Shown: one piece after another, positions 12,801-27,800 of the stretch
How the letters are laid out: the number at the start of each line of letters is the position of its first letter
How positions within the stretch are numbered: the first letter of the stretch is position 1
Source: Epiperipatus broadwayi
Lineage: Eukaryota; Onychophora; Udeonychophora; Euonychophora; Peripatidae
Direction of reading: 5' to 3'
Length of the DNA stretch: 64,000 nt
Assembly (NCBI GenBank): GCA_028023455.1
Contig: JAQFVV010012537.1
Span: 372,001 to 436,000 of the forward strand
Position numbers and translations under genes: made by a program
The notes under the pieces: generated by a model
The model's input: only the letters and a program-made list of their open reading frames with translations
Databases searched by the model: none
What the model was told of the DNA's origin: nothing

Positions 12801-15800
12801 CATAATCATTTTCAACCATTATCAATTCTCTACAGAAAGAAAGACTTTCAAGTTTAATCCAGTTTATCCGATTTCTAGCCTTTCTTCTCCACAACACCCC
12901 AGCACACTTCCTTATTTCATTTATCCATCTCACATGGTCTTTTTCTAATCTTTTACAATTTCATGAAATCCAGTTTAAGATTACAACTGTCCATTTATTA
13001 TTATCTCTTCTAGCAACTTATCTTCAGTCCCTTAATTCTTTCAAACATATTGGTAAAACTCATTTGCTTTCTCACTCACGTATCCCTTCTTGTTACTTAT
13101 CTCAATATACTTCAATAAGTGGTCTGAAGTCTCTGATTGCTCTTCTGATAAGTGTTTGCTCTAAAGGTAGTGTTAAATTTTAGGGAGAAGTATTTGTAAA
13201 GAAATTTTTTTTTTGTTAATTGAGTATATAATGTTTGCGTCTATTTTAAAAGCAAAGTATAAAGAATTTAGCATGTATATGGATTTTTTCTCCAAGGTTT
13301 TTTTTTTCCTTTTCCAGTAGTGTGTAGTACTATGTTGTGTATATAGATGTATGTGTGTGTAAAATCTATGTATTTGTATATGTAGCGTTGCGTATATATA
13401 TACATGGGTGTGTATGCATGCGATGTGTAGGAAGACTGTAATATCTCAAAAGGGAATAGATGTGTTTGAAAATTTTTATATGTATTGCATTGTTATATAT
13501 TTTCTTGGAAACCCATATGTCTGGAGAAATTGTGTTGTATCTCAAGCATAGAAGTTTGAAAAAAATTTTTTTTTTTCCCATTATATAGGATGTGCAAAAT
13601 TTTTTTTTCTGGATTTAACAGTTGAACAAATATTCACATCCCCAAATAATATTTCATTTATACAGTTTTATATACTCGGACCAATATATTTAAAATTTGT
13701 TTAGTTCACCTGAGTTTGAATGCATAGTAAAATGTAATAATTTGTTATGTATTTGCTCTTAAGCTTAGCAAAACGTTTTCTCAAGCATAGAAGTTCGAAA
13801 TTTTTTTTTTCTGGATTTAATGGTTGAACAAATATTCACATCCCCAAATAATATTTCATTTATACAGTTTTATATACTCGAACCAATATATTTAAAATTT
13901 GTTAGTTCACCTGAGTTTGAATGCATAGTGAAATGTAACAATTTGTTATGTATATGCTCTTAAGCTTAACAAAACGTTTTCTTTTAATGTTAAATTTATA
14001 CAAAACTCAAACTATGCAAAATAATCATAAAGTGATGTAAAGTTTATTTTGTGAGTATCAAAACCAAAACCAAAGACTGTGTTTTATAACTATAAAATGT
14101 TGTGTGAAAAGTTTTCTTTTAAGTCCAAATACTATTACTAATAAATGTAAGGTTGTTTTTTTATTTTATTTTGCTTGCTGCCGTACCCATGTAATATAAC
14201 CATGGAAAGTTTTCATTGCTCAACCATAGGTAAATGTATTATTTTTTTTTTATTGTGTTCAGAATGGAAACCAATGTATTGCATCCATAAGCCTTATGTA
14301 TAAAAGGTTGTAATAAGATGAATTTAATGTTTATTCATACACACACACGGTGTTAACAATCGATTAGGGTACATATATATATATTTTTATATATATACAT
14401 AGTTTTTTTATATACTAGAGCTTGCTGTGTTATATCATTCTAATCTTGATAACTGGCGCCCTGGTGTAGGAAATGGAGGACCTACCACCAATATAAATTC
14501 GTTATCAGACTCAAAAAAAAAAAAAAGAAAATGCTGTAATAATGGTACTTCCTGACAATAAATTTAACTATGAGATTTAGAACTAGAGTAGAAAGGAAAA
14601 GGGAAAAATATGTGAAATAGTTACAATTAAATGATGTTATGAATATATGAGAAAAAGGGGAAAAAATTTTTTTTTCTCTCTTTTAGGTTTATTTCCCGGT
14701 GATAGGATGACCAAGGCCAACCATCCAGAGGATTGGTAAAATAATAATCATCATTGGACGAAGTTACAAATTTTTTTTTTTCCATGAGAAATATATCTTC
14801 AAATTTTTTTTGAAAATCAACTAGATACCAGTCTTCAGACAGTCATAAATATAGTTAGTACAAGTTAATGAGGACACAGTAAGCATAGTGGTGATAAAAC
14901 AGTCGACAGAGGAGGAAAACGGACATTCTAGTTATTTAAGATTGTATTAAAGTTTCAGTGAGTCATAGTTCTAATAAAATAACTTTGAATTCTAAGATCA
15001 GCATTATTACTGTTATTGTATCAAACTTTTCAAAATCCAGATGGATAACGGCGTAGAAGAAAAGGAAAGTGAAGATGTTGATGCCAGCATCCCAGTTAAA
15101 GAAAAAAACATGGAGGAACAAATTTCGGAGGTCATGGTAAAGGATCCATTTCCCCTTCTCAATGAATTCAAACAAGACCATATACCTTCTTATTAAAATG
15201 AGAACCTGATCATCTTACTCCATAGTATGATGGCTCAAATCCAAAGGAATGCACAGGAATTGAGAACAGAAATGACGGGGGCAATCCACGAAATTTCAAA
15301 AGAATGCAGAGAGGGAAATGAAATGCCAATGTTCTAAAAGCAATAGAAATGTGGGGAGAATCTGAAAAACCCATTGAGGAGCCAAGAAGATATGTCAAAA
15401 GAATGTCCCAAGAATGGCAGGACAACACAAACCAGGGAACAAGGGGATCATTGATGTAACTAAAGACAAGGTAGCCTATGTAGAACCAAAATTGGAAAAC
15501 ACAGTAATGGAGGGTATGGAAATTTTAAACAAGGTAGATGATACTACAAAGAAAGAATTTCAACAAGATGCTAACCGAATAGAGAATCTGATCAACCAAA
15601 TAACAAATCTGAAAAGATGGTTCTACCTTCGAAACAAAGGACCTTGATGCTGAAATTAAAGACAAAACGGTTTTCATGGAAGTGCATTTAACAGATCTTG
15701 GAGTGGATGGCACGGAACCTCAAAAAACAAAAGTAATGTTGGAACCTTATGAGACTATGGTAGTGAAGACAAATGCTAACTCTATTCAACAAAAATGTAC

Positions 15801-18800
15801 AGAATTAGTTTCTGATTTGATAGAAGTTACTCACAGTCGATGTTTTACTCTAGTGGATTTAGCTAAGAACGAAGAAAGTATTGATGAAATGTCAGTTTCA
15901 AACCTGTAGTGTTTGTAAAAATGGCAGACATTTTTGTGCACTCCAGAAAAACTAGAATTTATTCGTAAGGCTGTTTTTAGATCGCGCTCTGATAGCTGAG
16001 GAATTTAATTAGTGCAATGACGTAATGGCGATCGACAATTCCTAGAAATATTTGCTAATTACAAATATTTCTAGATAAGAGGCGTTACTCTATTGGTCAG
16101 TGCATTGATTGATTGTTGCAGTTGTCAGAGAGCGATAAGAACACTGGGTAACATCGGGGCAGGTAATATAGACGGCAGTAGAGAGCAGTGTAACATTGGG
16201 AGCTGTAGAGAGCAGTCACGCAGTAGCAAGTTGCAGACCATGCGTTTGGAGAGCAGCCGCTTGCAGACCATTCATTGGAGAGCAGTCGGTGCAGACCATG
16301 CCTTGGAGAGCATCCGTGGCTGAGCGTTGCAGACCAATTCATTGGAGAGTTTCGTTGCAGACCAATTCGTTTGGAGAGCTTCGTGGCAGACCAATGCGTT
16401 GGAGAGCTTCGTTAAGAAAGAACAGCGTGGGAATTGTAAAACGTTATTTGCTGACCGCACAGTATGACTTGCAGTTATAACCTTGGAGCAGTCGTAAGTG
16501 CGGATATTACAAAACCTACTGCAAACCAACCCATCTCAAAGTGATGATACCAGTTTAGCACCTTCTAATGATGTGGCTGTATCAATTATAAAAACTATGA
16601 CTTATAGAACCAGTGTCTGATGTTTTGAATGAGTCTTCTGAACTTATAATTGATGTCTGAATTATATTATTACAATATTAGTAAAGATGTTCTGTGGAGA
16701 AGTGATGAAGGATTGATAAAGACATCAAAGTTAAAGTTGATGTATAGCAGCAAATGTGAGATTTCCATTTGTGAGGATGCTGATTGGCCTCCTGATACGA
16801 AGATAAGGGGAGTGGACAGATCTTTAGATATGATCAATAAAGCTCATTTTCATAATTCCGATAATCATTTATTTATTACCTATGATCAGAACAAAATTGA
16901 TGAGAAGCTGAACTCATTGGACACAGGAAGTAAAATCTCTTTTGGGGCATGGACCTATTTTGGAAAATATAGTGTCTTAAAAGATAAGAGAAAAATTTCT
17001 AGATTGCCAAAGTGAACATGTCATAATGGATACTGTTATAGCAAAGATAGTTGACATTTTTAATGCGAAATACTTTTAACAAAGAACTATATGATAATAT
17101 ATCAAAGCATAGTGCTACCCCCTTTTATATTTTAGTAAGAGACCCAGAAAGACATATCTACAACCCAGGGGGACATCATTTTGAGCATTACGTAACTCCA
17201 GATCCAGGAAATAAAAAAATAAAGATAACAATTGGACAGACAAATTGTTGCAGACCCCAGTTAAATCCAAAAAAAGAAAAGGAAACACAAAGTCCAACCA
17301 ATGAAAGGGTAGAGTTTAAGTTAATCATAGTTTATTTTAGAATATTATTACCGGTTGCTCTTCCTGCCACCAATAGACCTGAAGTATAGAATTTTTTTTT
17401 TGTAATTTTTTCCCCCCAGAATCCGTTGATATGAAGCTGTAAATATCTTATCCATATTTACACTTCATTTAAAGCCAATGGTAGCAGTGCTGGTATGGGA
17501 TTTGAACCCATTCTATGACTCATGGCTGCCTGTCTCAAGCATTAGGCAAGCTATGATACTAATGTCATAATCTAATATTACATTTGTTTTATATTTGTAT
17601 CACCATGTGCACGTGTGTGCACATACATGCACATGAAATAATCTTTGTTATTGTTTTGTTTGTAATTTATATTCATTTAAGAAATTTATCTGATATGTTT
17701 TTATTTTAAATTATTGTCTGTAAAACTAACCTGTTGATTAATTTCTAATATTTTAGAAATTTATTTATTTTAAATTTTATAAACTTGAATATTATAAATT
17801 TAAAAGTTAATTATTAAACATATAAGTCTTACATATAGTTTAAATAGTTTTGTTAAAATTTTGTACTAATTATTTCAGTTTGTAACATTTATATTTATCA
17901 GTCTAAACTAATTATTTCAGTATGTAACATTTATAACTATCAGTCTATTGTAAATTATAAAGTATAACAAAATTCTAAGAATTTCATGATTAAAGTTTAT
18001 TTTTTTGTTGTTGTTGATTAAATTCTTTGCTAATCTACAGTCCAATTAAATAAGCTGTAGATTGTGAATTGAGATTAGGGCTTCCAGGACTCATTATCAG
18101 ATTTAATTAAATTTTTTTTGCTATGATTTGTGTTTCATTTTAATAGCCATGGGGAAGTTTGGAATTGCCATCTTGGTATGGGCCAGCCAATAGCAGGAAA
18201 TCATCATCAACACCAACCACAGAGAACCACCTAGGGAAATTGCAATTGGTAGTTGTCAAAGTCATATGGATCTGATAGATAATTTTGGGATTAGATAAAT
18301 AGCTCAAAAACATTTAAAAATTGATTTTTTGTTTAGCTTAATTAGTGAAGAGTCCTGTTATATTTGAGAGAAAATTTCCAAAATGACGGGGTAAAAAGAA
18401 AATAGATCGTTCGTCCCAAATCTATAGGCAAGATATCATCATGCTATGCAAGGCCATAACATCAAGCCCACTACTAATAAACTGTGTCCAGAAAGTCTAA
18501 CAAGATGAAAACTAGCTTTAATCAAGCCTACTGTAAAAAAATGGACCGTTTGCCGATTGGTAATGAGGTAAACGCCAACAATTTTAAAATGTAATTTTCA
18601 ATCTCTTTATTTTAAGCCTCAAAGTATAGATTTGTAATGTTTATACAACTTTAACAGAATATATATATATAATCTCTTTCTTTAAATTTTCATTTCTTTT
18701 TTTATATTTTAAATGCTTCCTTTTTATTTAAAAATGATTAAGTCTTATAAATTAAATACTTTATTTAGAAATTAGATTGTTTGATATTTTATTTGATTTT

Positions 18801-21800
18801 TTATTTATTTAAACAAGTTTCACTTTTTGTTTGTAATATTTTCCGTGTTAATATTGGAGATGTAAATGTCTTTTAAGGTTATTATAACGCTTATTTGGAT
18901 TTTATAATATAACTGATATGTAAACGGCAAGTAAAAGCCACATTTAATTACCAATTAATTTAAATTAATAGCAGTCATCATGTGACCATATTTCATGAAT
19001 ACTATTAAAATTTATCTCTGCAAATTATTTAAAAAAAACATATCAGAAAATATCTAACTATATTAACCGAAATAGCCTCAATGTGGATATTATATTTATA
19101 TATGTATATCTATCAGTTTATTCAATCTGTATCATATTTTAAGATCTTTTATATATATAACGCTTGTAAGCTGTTATATCATCAAATGACTGCAAATTTT
19201 AAATAATATTAAGTAAAGCTGTGTTTTCTTTGATATATGACTAACTCAATGTTTTCGTAACCCTAAAGATTTTAAAATGTGAAAGCAAGCTTCTTTCTTA
19301 AATCATCCCTCTTTATATTCTTTTCATTAAAGACCCATTTCTGTTGCAAAAGAGCCATTTTATTGAATTGGGAATTAACATGTTGTGATCATTGATGACA
19401 AACTTTATCTTTCTTAGGCATTATATTTGTTATAGGTGCAATACTTCTGTACCTTCCTTGCTTTGCTTAACTTAAGAGGTTGAAATAAATCAGCCCTAAA
19501 TTCTTGATTCACACATGAAAGTCGATGAATTCCTGGCTCGTGGATCATGGTTTTCCTATCCTGCTGAAGCGTATCTAGATCACCTAGTAGGTGGAAGTCC
19601 CTATATGTGAACGATATGCTTTAATTTGAGAATTGGCATGTCTTCACTGTATATATTTTTTCTATTGTAGTACAAAACATGTTTGGTTAGAGGACCACAT
19701 GTTTTATACATTTATATATATGATCTATATCAGTTAAGCAACGCATAGTTCAAGGATAATAATGATACTGCCTCCATTATTATTATTATTAAAATAGATT
19801 CTTTTATATCCTGAAACGCTCTTTTGAAATCGAACGTCTGTACTCGTTTATAATTAAGTAAATAATTGATCGTTATTGGAAACGAACCATTTTGCTTCCA
19901 CATAATTTATTAGATAAAATTTCTATACTAATACAACTCTAAATTAATTATATGTATCTAATGATATTTATTCTTTTAAATTTGAATGTCAAGAAGAACT
20001 AACTTTTATTTGGCATTATTTTATTCTTGGCACCTTAATTATAAAAGTCTTGTAAATCTATTGTACGTACTCAATCACACACTCAAACATTATATATTTT
20101 ATGTTTCATATGTTAAACTATGTAATCAATGGTCAGTAAAATGCAAATCAAACGATCTAAAGTCCCAAGTTGTATAAACAAATTTTCAATCATTGTAAAA
20201 CCTAGCATTATATAATGTAATAAATATTTTTGATATGATTTAGATTGCTTTTTATTTATGTTGTTCTGAATCTCTAGATAAATTACTCTATTAATTGAGG
20301 TTTTATTAATAAATATTGGATTCAATCTATATGTAATCGGTCATGAATGTCATTATTATTGTTACAGCTCCAATTTATTAATTGCTATTAAATTAATCCT
20401 CAATCATTCAAAAGGAATGATTATTATTTAAGTGTTAATTCCTCATGTGTATCTTGATATTATATTACTCAGTCTCCTGCGAACCGTGACCTCAGCTGGG
20501 CCGGAATAAGAAAAAAGGCATTGCTGATATCATCAAAAACGTTATTTATTAGTTGGAAACTTGGGGATTCATGCAAATAGGTAGAAGTCTGCAATTGCCC
20601 CTGACTTGTGTATCTTGTGCTTGGTCGGACTCTAGGTACTTTTGCTTGGGTTTTGTTGAATGGATACACGCTTTTGACTGGTACACATGTGACATTTTCA
20701 AGTTTCTTATAAGTGTTATTGATTCTTAAAACAATAGCAATCTATTCATAATGAGTACTGAATCAAGAACTGTGTCTAAAGAAACCATATATACTCATAT
20801 ACATTTCTTTCAATTTCAAAAAATAATTTACCTTCTGTTTATCAAATTCATAATCTGTAACCATCTTGTAGTGAGGAAAATCTGATAAAAGTCGCCAAGC
20901 TGTGATGCCTTGTTGTGTTGCCAGCAAAATGTCAGAATTCACAGAAATGCTATTATCACAAGACCCACCTATAATTAATAGATTGTGCGTTGGATGAAAA
21001 ATGGCAGCCGTGATTCCATTAGGATATTGCTCTTCAAAACTAAAAGAATGATTTTCTTGATATCCGTTTGTAGAACTATAAAAAAAAAATATTTACAAAA
21101 TAATTACTTTAGTTTTATTATGTTTCCAATTACAAACAATAAATAAAAAGCACAATGATTGCAACAAGATTGAACAATATGTTGTAATTCTCTATATCAA
21201 AGGTCAGCAAACTTTTTAACATGAAGGGCCATTTTGTTACCCTCAGCCCCCCAATAAAGAACTACAAGGTAGGCAGTGAAAAATATATACATGAAAAATA
21301 TAAATTTTGGAATGGCTGTGTATATATTTAACATTTATTTTAGTAATAGTACATAATAGAATCTGTAGATGACCTAACAAAAATAAAAATTATTTTAAAA
21401 GTAAATAAATAAAAACAAAAAATTACTTTGACAGTTTGATTTATTCACAAATTTCTAATACTTAAATATTCATTACAAACAATAATTACTATTCTGTAAT
21501 AAGCCTGAATCCAAAAAACAAAATTGTAATGCACATTTTCCCCCTCCTAAAGATATTAAATATTTATTTATAAATAACAAGAGAAAATAAAAAAATATGT
21601 TTATCATGATAAAAAAGAACTAGATTGGGATCAAAGATCTTGCTGACCCCTGCTCTATACCCTCAATATAAATTATATACTTCATAGATTCAATTTCTAG
21701 TAATAAACCCAAATCACTTGGATGTAGTATACCTTAATTGATTTGGGACTTAATAATAATAATACAATTCAGATAAATAAAGCAGAAAAAGGCAAAAACA

Positions 21801-24800
21801 AAAGTATATTGATGAGAAATTTAAAAAAAAAAAAAAGAAAAAACAATCTTATATAAAGCACTTACATATTAAAAATTTTATCAGGTTTATATCTTAATAA
21901 ATCAATAAGATACATATATAATGATAAATAACGTTTTACTAGATATATGTGAGATAATAATTACTACTTGAACTGTGATTCCCTAGTTTCCATGTTCAAA
22001 ACTTTTTACAGTAGACCTAAAATATAATAGGACAATTCCCTGTTATTGAACATGCCAGTTATAGACCAGCTCATCTAATATTTAAATATATTTGGTAGAT
22101 TATCACTTAATTTATACATACACATATAGCATCCAATTACAAAAACCATTAACATATTAAAAATAATAAACAAACATCATAAAAACAACAAACTGAAGGA
22201 AATAATACAGCTAATTATTGTAACCTCAATTAGTAATTAGCTGATACTGATTGAATTTTCTCTATTATCTGATTTTCCTTTTCATAATTAGTTCCTGTTA
22301 CAATATTTCGATTAAATATTTTATTTAATTAATATTTGATTTTCTCTATTAATTTATTTCTTTTTAATATTATTTTTATCTCTTCACATAATTTTAATAT
22401 ACTTACATTTCACTTTTATGTAAATATAATTATTGTGTACATATATTTAAGTTTAAAATAAGTACATTTAAGAACATAGAATATGTTCATAGTAATAGAA
22501 TTAAAAATATAAAGAAAAACAAGAAACAGATTTCAGTTGCAAATTTGAGAGAAAACAAAAGAAATCTAATTGCAGTGATGATATATATTTCTTGGATTTT
22601 GCATATCAATCAAATTTTTTTGGAATAAATAGAAACGAAAGAATAGATATACTAAATGTTAATAAGAGTATTTTATTATCAGGGTAGCAGTAATCATAGT
22701 GATGTAGGGATTCTTTTGGGTATAAAAACAAGATAGTTTTATAAATAGCATTTTTGTCATTGATAGACTGTTGATTGTTAGATGTAAATTGGAAGAGATT
22801 TAATTGATTAATCTGTAAATAAATCAACTTGTGACCATGATGATGAAGAGATAGAAATTATGTAGAAAGAAATTGAAAAAAAAAAAAAATACTATAATGC
22901 TAGTCGGAGGTTGGAATGCTGTAGAAAAACAAGAAAAGAATGATAAAAGGATAGATTATACGTTAGGAATAAAAATAAGAGATCAAACATTAATTAGTTT
23001 TTGTAAGGAAATTATCATGATAATAATGGATATGATTCAAAAATTATAAAAGACTGTATTACACATAGAAAAGATTCACAATAGATTTCCATTAAATTAT
23101 ATATTGAATCAGAAGAAGTTTAGAAGCAACATAAGAATTTATCTTGGAACTGATGGATATTCTGATCATAATTTAGTGGGAACAGTATTGAGATTATCTT
23201 TTATAAAACTAAGGAAGAGTGAGACACTATTGACAAATTGAAAGGATGTATTAGAAAACATTTTCAAGTCTGTCCAGTAAAAAAATAAGCATAAATAATA
23301 ATAAAAAGATTGATAAAGTAAATTCAAATAAAAGATAAGAAATTTTTACAAAAGACTTCATAAAACTAGATTGAGATAATAAATAAAATGAAACAACAAA
23401 GATGATGGAATAATATGAATTTTTCAGAACTTCATGTATATATAAAAAGATTTAACAGTAAATTAAGCAGTTAAAATTAGAAAAGACCAGAAAAATTACA
23501 GATGCTAGGCATGATTCAATATATAATAGAATAAAACAATTTGGTTGAGAAAAATAACTTAGTAAAAAAAAAAGGCAAGAATATATATATATGATTTATA
23601 TGATAGAGGTAACAATCTTTTCTTAATTTTAACTGAACAAAAAAATAGTATATAGGGAAGACATTACGATGGAAACATAAAAAATTGACAAAATTCCAGT
23701 TAAATTTAAAAGATTTGAATGTTTTTAAAAAACCTGTCTTAAATACAATTTGGATCAATAGTGTTGAATTTCTTCTCAACTGTTAATGATTTGGTAGAGA
23801 AGAGATCTAATGTGATAAAATACGAATTTAAGATCATAAGTTTAAACATATTTTAAAAGCAAAAACTTAAAAAAGATTTAGAGATAAAAATATATCTTTA
23901 AGTTTGCAAAATAATTTAATTAATTCTATTGTATAAAATGGAAATGATTAATTTTAATTAGGAAAATAAACCAGCCCTTGGGCATTTTAAAATGCATAAG
24001 CAAAGGTCAGATAGGAGAGGAAAAACAATAGGAACAGAATGGTCAATGAAAAAAATCCATCGGGGAATCGGATCTCAACGGAAGGATCATCATCATCGAT
24101 GACGTAATGTCCATTGGATCCGAAAGTTACATATAAAAGAAAAAGTTTAAAAATAAATTTTTAGTGAGTGAAGAAAATTTAAGAGAAGACGGAGATGTAT
24201 TAAGTCGGAGAGTTGGGGGTGAAGGGATTGAAAGACGCACTTTCAATTCCTTTAGTTGTTATAAAAAAAAAAAAAAATGAAACATCGCTTTTCCTATATT
24301 GAGGACCACAGGATCATTGGGGGATTTAACGCTGGATTCCAAATGGCAAGCAACTGCAAGAAATTAGATACTACGGACTTGTTAAAATCGTAAGAACTTT
24401 ATGAAATCTAATGAACATTAATTAATTTGAAAACAATAAGAACTCTAAATGCTAAACTTTCAATATTTTAAATAGAAAAATTTCCTATCTGACTAAATTA
24501 ATTATAATTTTATTTGATGTATTTCTTTTGTAAAATCATTTCCATTTATTTTTTTTTGTTCTTTAAGTTTTTATTATGATTTCTGTTTTTCCTTAAACTA
24601 AATTATATAAATGTTAAATTTAAGTTGGGCATGAATGGCTAGATAGATTTGTGAAGTTTTATTAGGGGAGGGTAATCTTAGGTTATTCGTTTCGTAGTTG
24701 AATTAGGTCAATGGATTGGATATATTGGTTAATTATTAAATGTAGTACGAGGTTCGCTATGGGCAGAATCGCTTGCATATGCCGCACATTCCCGTTTTGC

Positions 24801-27800
24801 CTATGGAAGGGATAATAAGACGGAGAATGCTGTCCCTTCCTATGGAGTTTTTTTTATTAATTGCTCTTCTCGTCAGATAGATGTAGTATTCCTATCTGGA
24901 CAAGACTCAATTTCTTCTCTTAACCTATATTTGTGCTGTCGTATTCATATTACATTGAATACATCGATATATCAGATGGATTGACGTTGGTTTAACTGCG
25001 AACTTTTGGCCTAAGGTTAAATAAGGGATAAAATATTTTCTTTTCAAATGCAATATATGTAGTCTATTCATACTCGACACTCTAAATGCATTAAATTTAA
25101 GTTGGGTATAGACGCTTGCATGGATTCGTTATCGGTTAATTATGTTTTTGGTTTTCATATTTGATCAAAATATATAGACATTCGGTAAATAATGATACCT
25201 TACGGTATCTAAAATGTATTTATTTGGATGTCTTTTAAGTTATTCGTGTCAATGCGGCATCTTATGATGAACGCCATTGGGTTTCTTATAAATTTCCCTC
25301 TGCAATTCCATCAATGACTTTATATTTTGATCGTTTATGTTTATTTTGAAATGTTTTTAACCATGTAATCTATGTAACTGATCTATACTCAACATTATAA
25401 AACAAACTTTTATAAATCCATCTGTGCGAACTTATAAAAATTAAAATGTAAATTAAAATCTAAAATCAAAATTAAAAATGTAAGTTAGATTTTAAAATGT
25501 AAAACTGATACTAAAATAATTTTAAATCTTATATATGTGTAAATAAATGTTTGTGTGTTAATTACTGGCAGTGGCTTATTTTAATATTTTTTTTAAAAAT
25601 ATTCTTAGATAAGAATTTATAAAATATATTTTGATAATATATATATATATCATTATTATTAATCTCTACTACTCTGCTGAGCTAGTGACAATGGGCTAAC
25701 GGTCGGAATCAAAATATATAAAATAAAAAAAGTTTTTTTTCCCAAACTTACGTATCTGCCTACTATATAAATTTTCTAGGTTCAAATGCCTAGTGGCGCC
25801 CTGTAGTGCAGATATGTTAAGTCTCTTATTCTCCCCGATCGTTATACAAGATATTACTGAAACTCTTGAAAAGGTGAAAAACATGTTTATGTCAAATAAG
25901 CAATTGTATTTAGAAAACATAAATACCAATTACACAACTAAAATACTGAAAACTATTGCTAACATGGAGATGAAAAAATCAACATTTGTTTCATTGATCT
26001 TGAAAAATCATATAATAAAGTAAATAGAATTATTCGATTATTTTGAAAAATAAAGATTTAAATTAGGAAGAACATTTCTTAGAAAATTTGTACATGTATC
26101 CGAAAATACTTGTTAAATTTAATGAATTTCTTCCTGTCTTGCGTTGTTTGATATAGTGGTAGACTTTCTGGAGCATAAGAACCTTGGATCAATTTCAGTT
26201 CTGGCACTTACAGCACATGAACTTATAAACTCTCAATCAATAAAGCCATTTGATTATTTATTTATTTATTCAAATTTCTTACTGAAGAGAGAAGTAGGAT
26301 TGTTTGTCTTCTCTTTTCTTTAATATATACTTATATAAGTTATTATATATATATGTTGTTTTGACAATGATGGAATTAAGATAGAAAGTAAAGGATCATT
26401 TTGTCAGATTTTCTGTTAATACAGCAGTATTTACAGATAGAAGGATAAACATAACAGAATGTAAAATAGATGAATAAAACTTGTAGATGGTTGGAAATTT
26501 AAAAAATGCAAAAAAAAAAAAAAAGCTATGCAAGTAAATGATGAAAAAAATAGCAAAAGCATTGGACAAATAGACTATAAAATTGATTAAAATACTTGGA
26601 TAACTAATAATGGAGTAATGATAAAAAAAAAAAAATTACAGTAAAAATTATGATGTTTAAACTGGTTTTAAATAAAGACAGAAAACTATTTTATAATTCA
26701 ATGAAATTAAATTTAGAAAGAGGCAGGTTAAATGCCATTTCGGTTGCCATTTTATATGGAGAGGGATGTGTAACAATTAAAAAATAAGAGAATGGAGATA
26801 CTAGAGATGTGGATTAAGAGAACAATGAAAAAGATAAGTTGAAAATATGTAATAGTCAATGCAGAATTGGTGAAAAAATGTGATGAACAACGGTCATTTA
26901 TTGACAATATTATGAGAAGAGAATGACAGTGGATTAGGTAGGTACTTCAAGATGAAGAAATTAAAAAAAAATTGTTGAAAAGATTATAGAGAGAAAAAAA
27001 AGGTAGGAGGAAGAAAAAGCTGACAGATGATTATTAGAAGGTATGTGAGAAATAGACGTAAGAATAAAAAATCTAGTTTGATATGCGAGATGTCTTTCGT
27101 TATATAACTAATGATAGTATGAATAAACATACCTGATATAATAATTCTTCAATATGCCAGCATAGTTAATGACAAGCAATTGTGCTAACCTAAAAAAAAA
27201 AAAAATTGATGATTAAAATTAGAATATTCTCCTAAAACTTACACATACATACCCACACATAAAGATTTAAAATAAAAAAAGCACTCATATCTTTATTAAT
27301 ATGGTATAGTGATACTTGTGTATCAAAAATAGTTTATATTGTACATGGGATAAAATATGCATAATATTTATTAATGGCATATATAGAAGAATGATTCATT
27401 TCTCAAAAGAAAACTTGCAAGTTCTTTGCTCATAATTATTCCTAAGAGAATCTCTATAATGTTAAAATTACATGATTGCAAAAGGTCATGGATAATGTTT
27501 AATAACATTCTTATGTTTCTCAAACCAATATTTGACTTAACGGACTGCATGAATTAAAGCATTATGTTGCATGCTTCATGGGGTCCCCCCCCCCATTCTT
27601 ATATGTTTAAATAGTTTGTAATTATAATGCAACCATGGAGATAATGGTTGAATCAAAAAATATTATGAGGTATGTATGATTGCCCAAATTATTAATGATC
27701 TGAGATATATCTGCAAGCATAATCTCTCTCAACAGCTGGAAAAGTTTAAATGATGAATCATTCAATCTTAAAACACACTTCCAGTCATTTGAACATCTGA

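Noticed and set aside
15210-15713. Minus-strand open frames
   Set aside because: Antisense shadows of the plus-strand gag-like remnant.
16093-16529. Overlapping open frames on both strands
   Set aside because: By-products of the minisatellite in the solo LTR; the repeated unit lacks stops in several frames.
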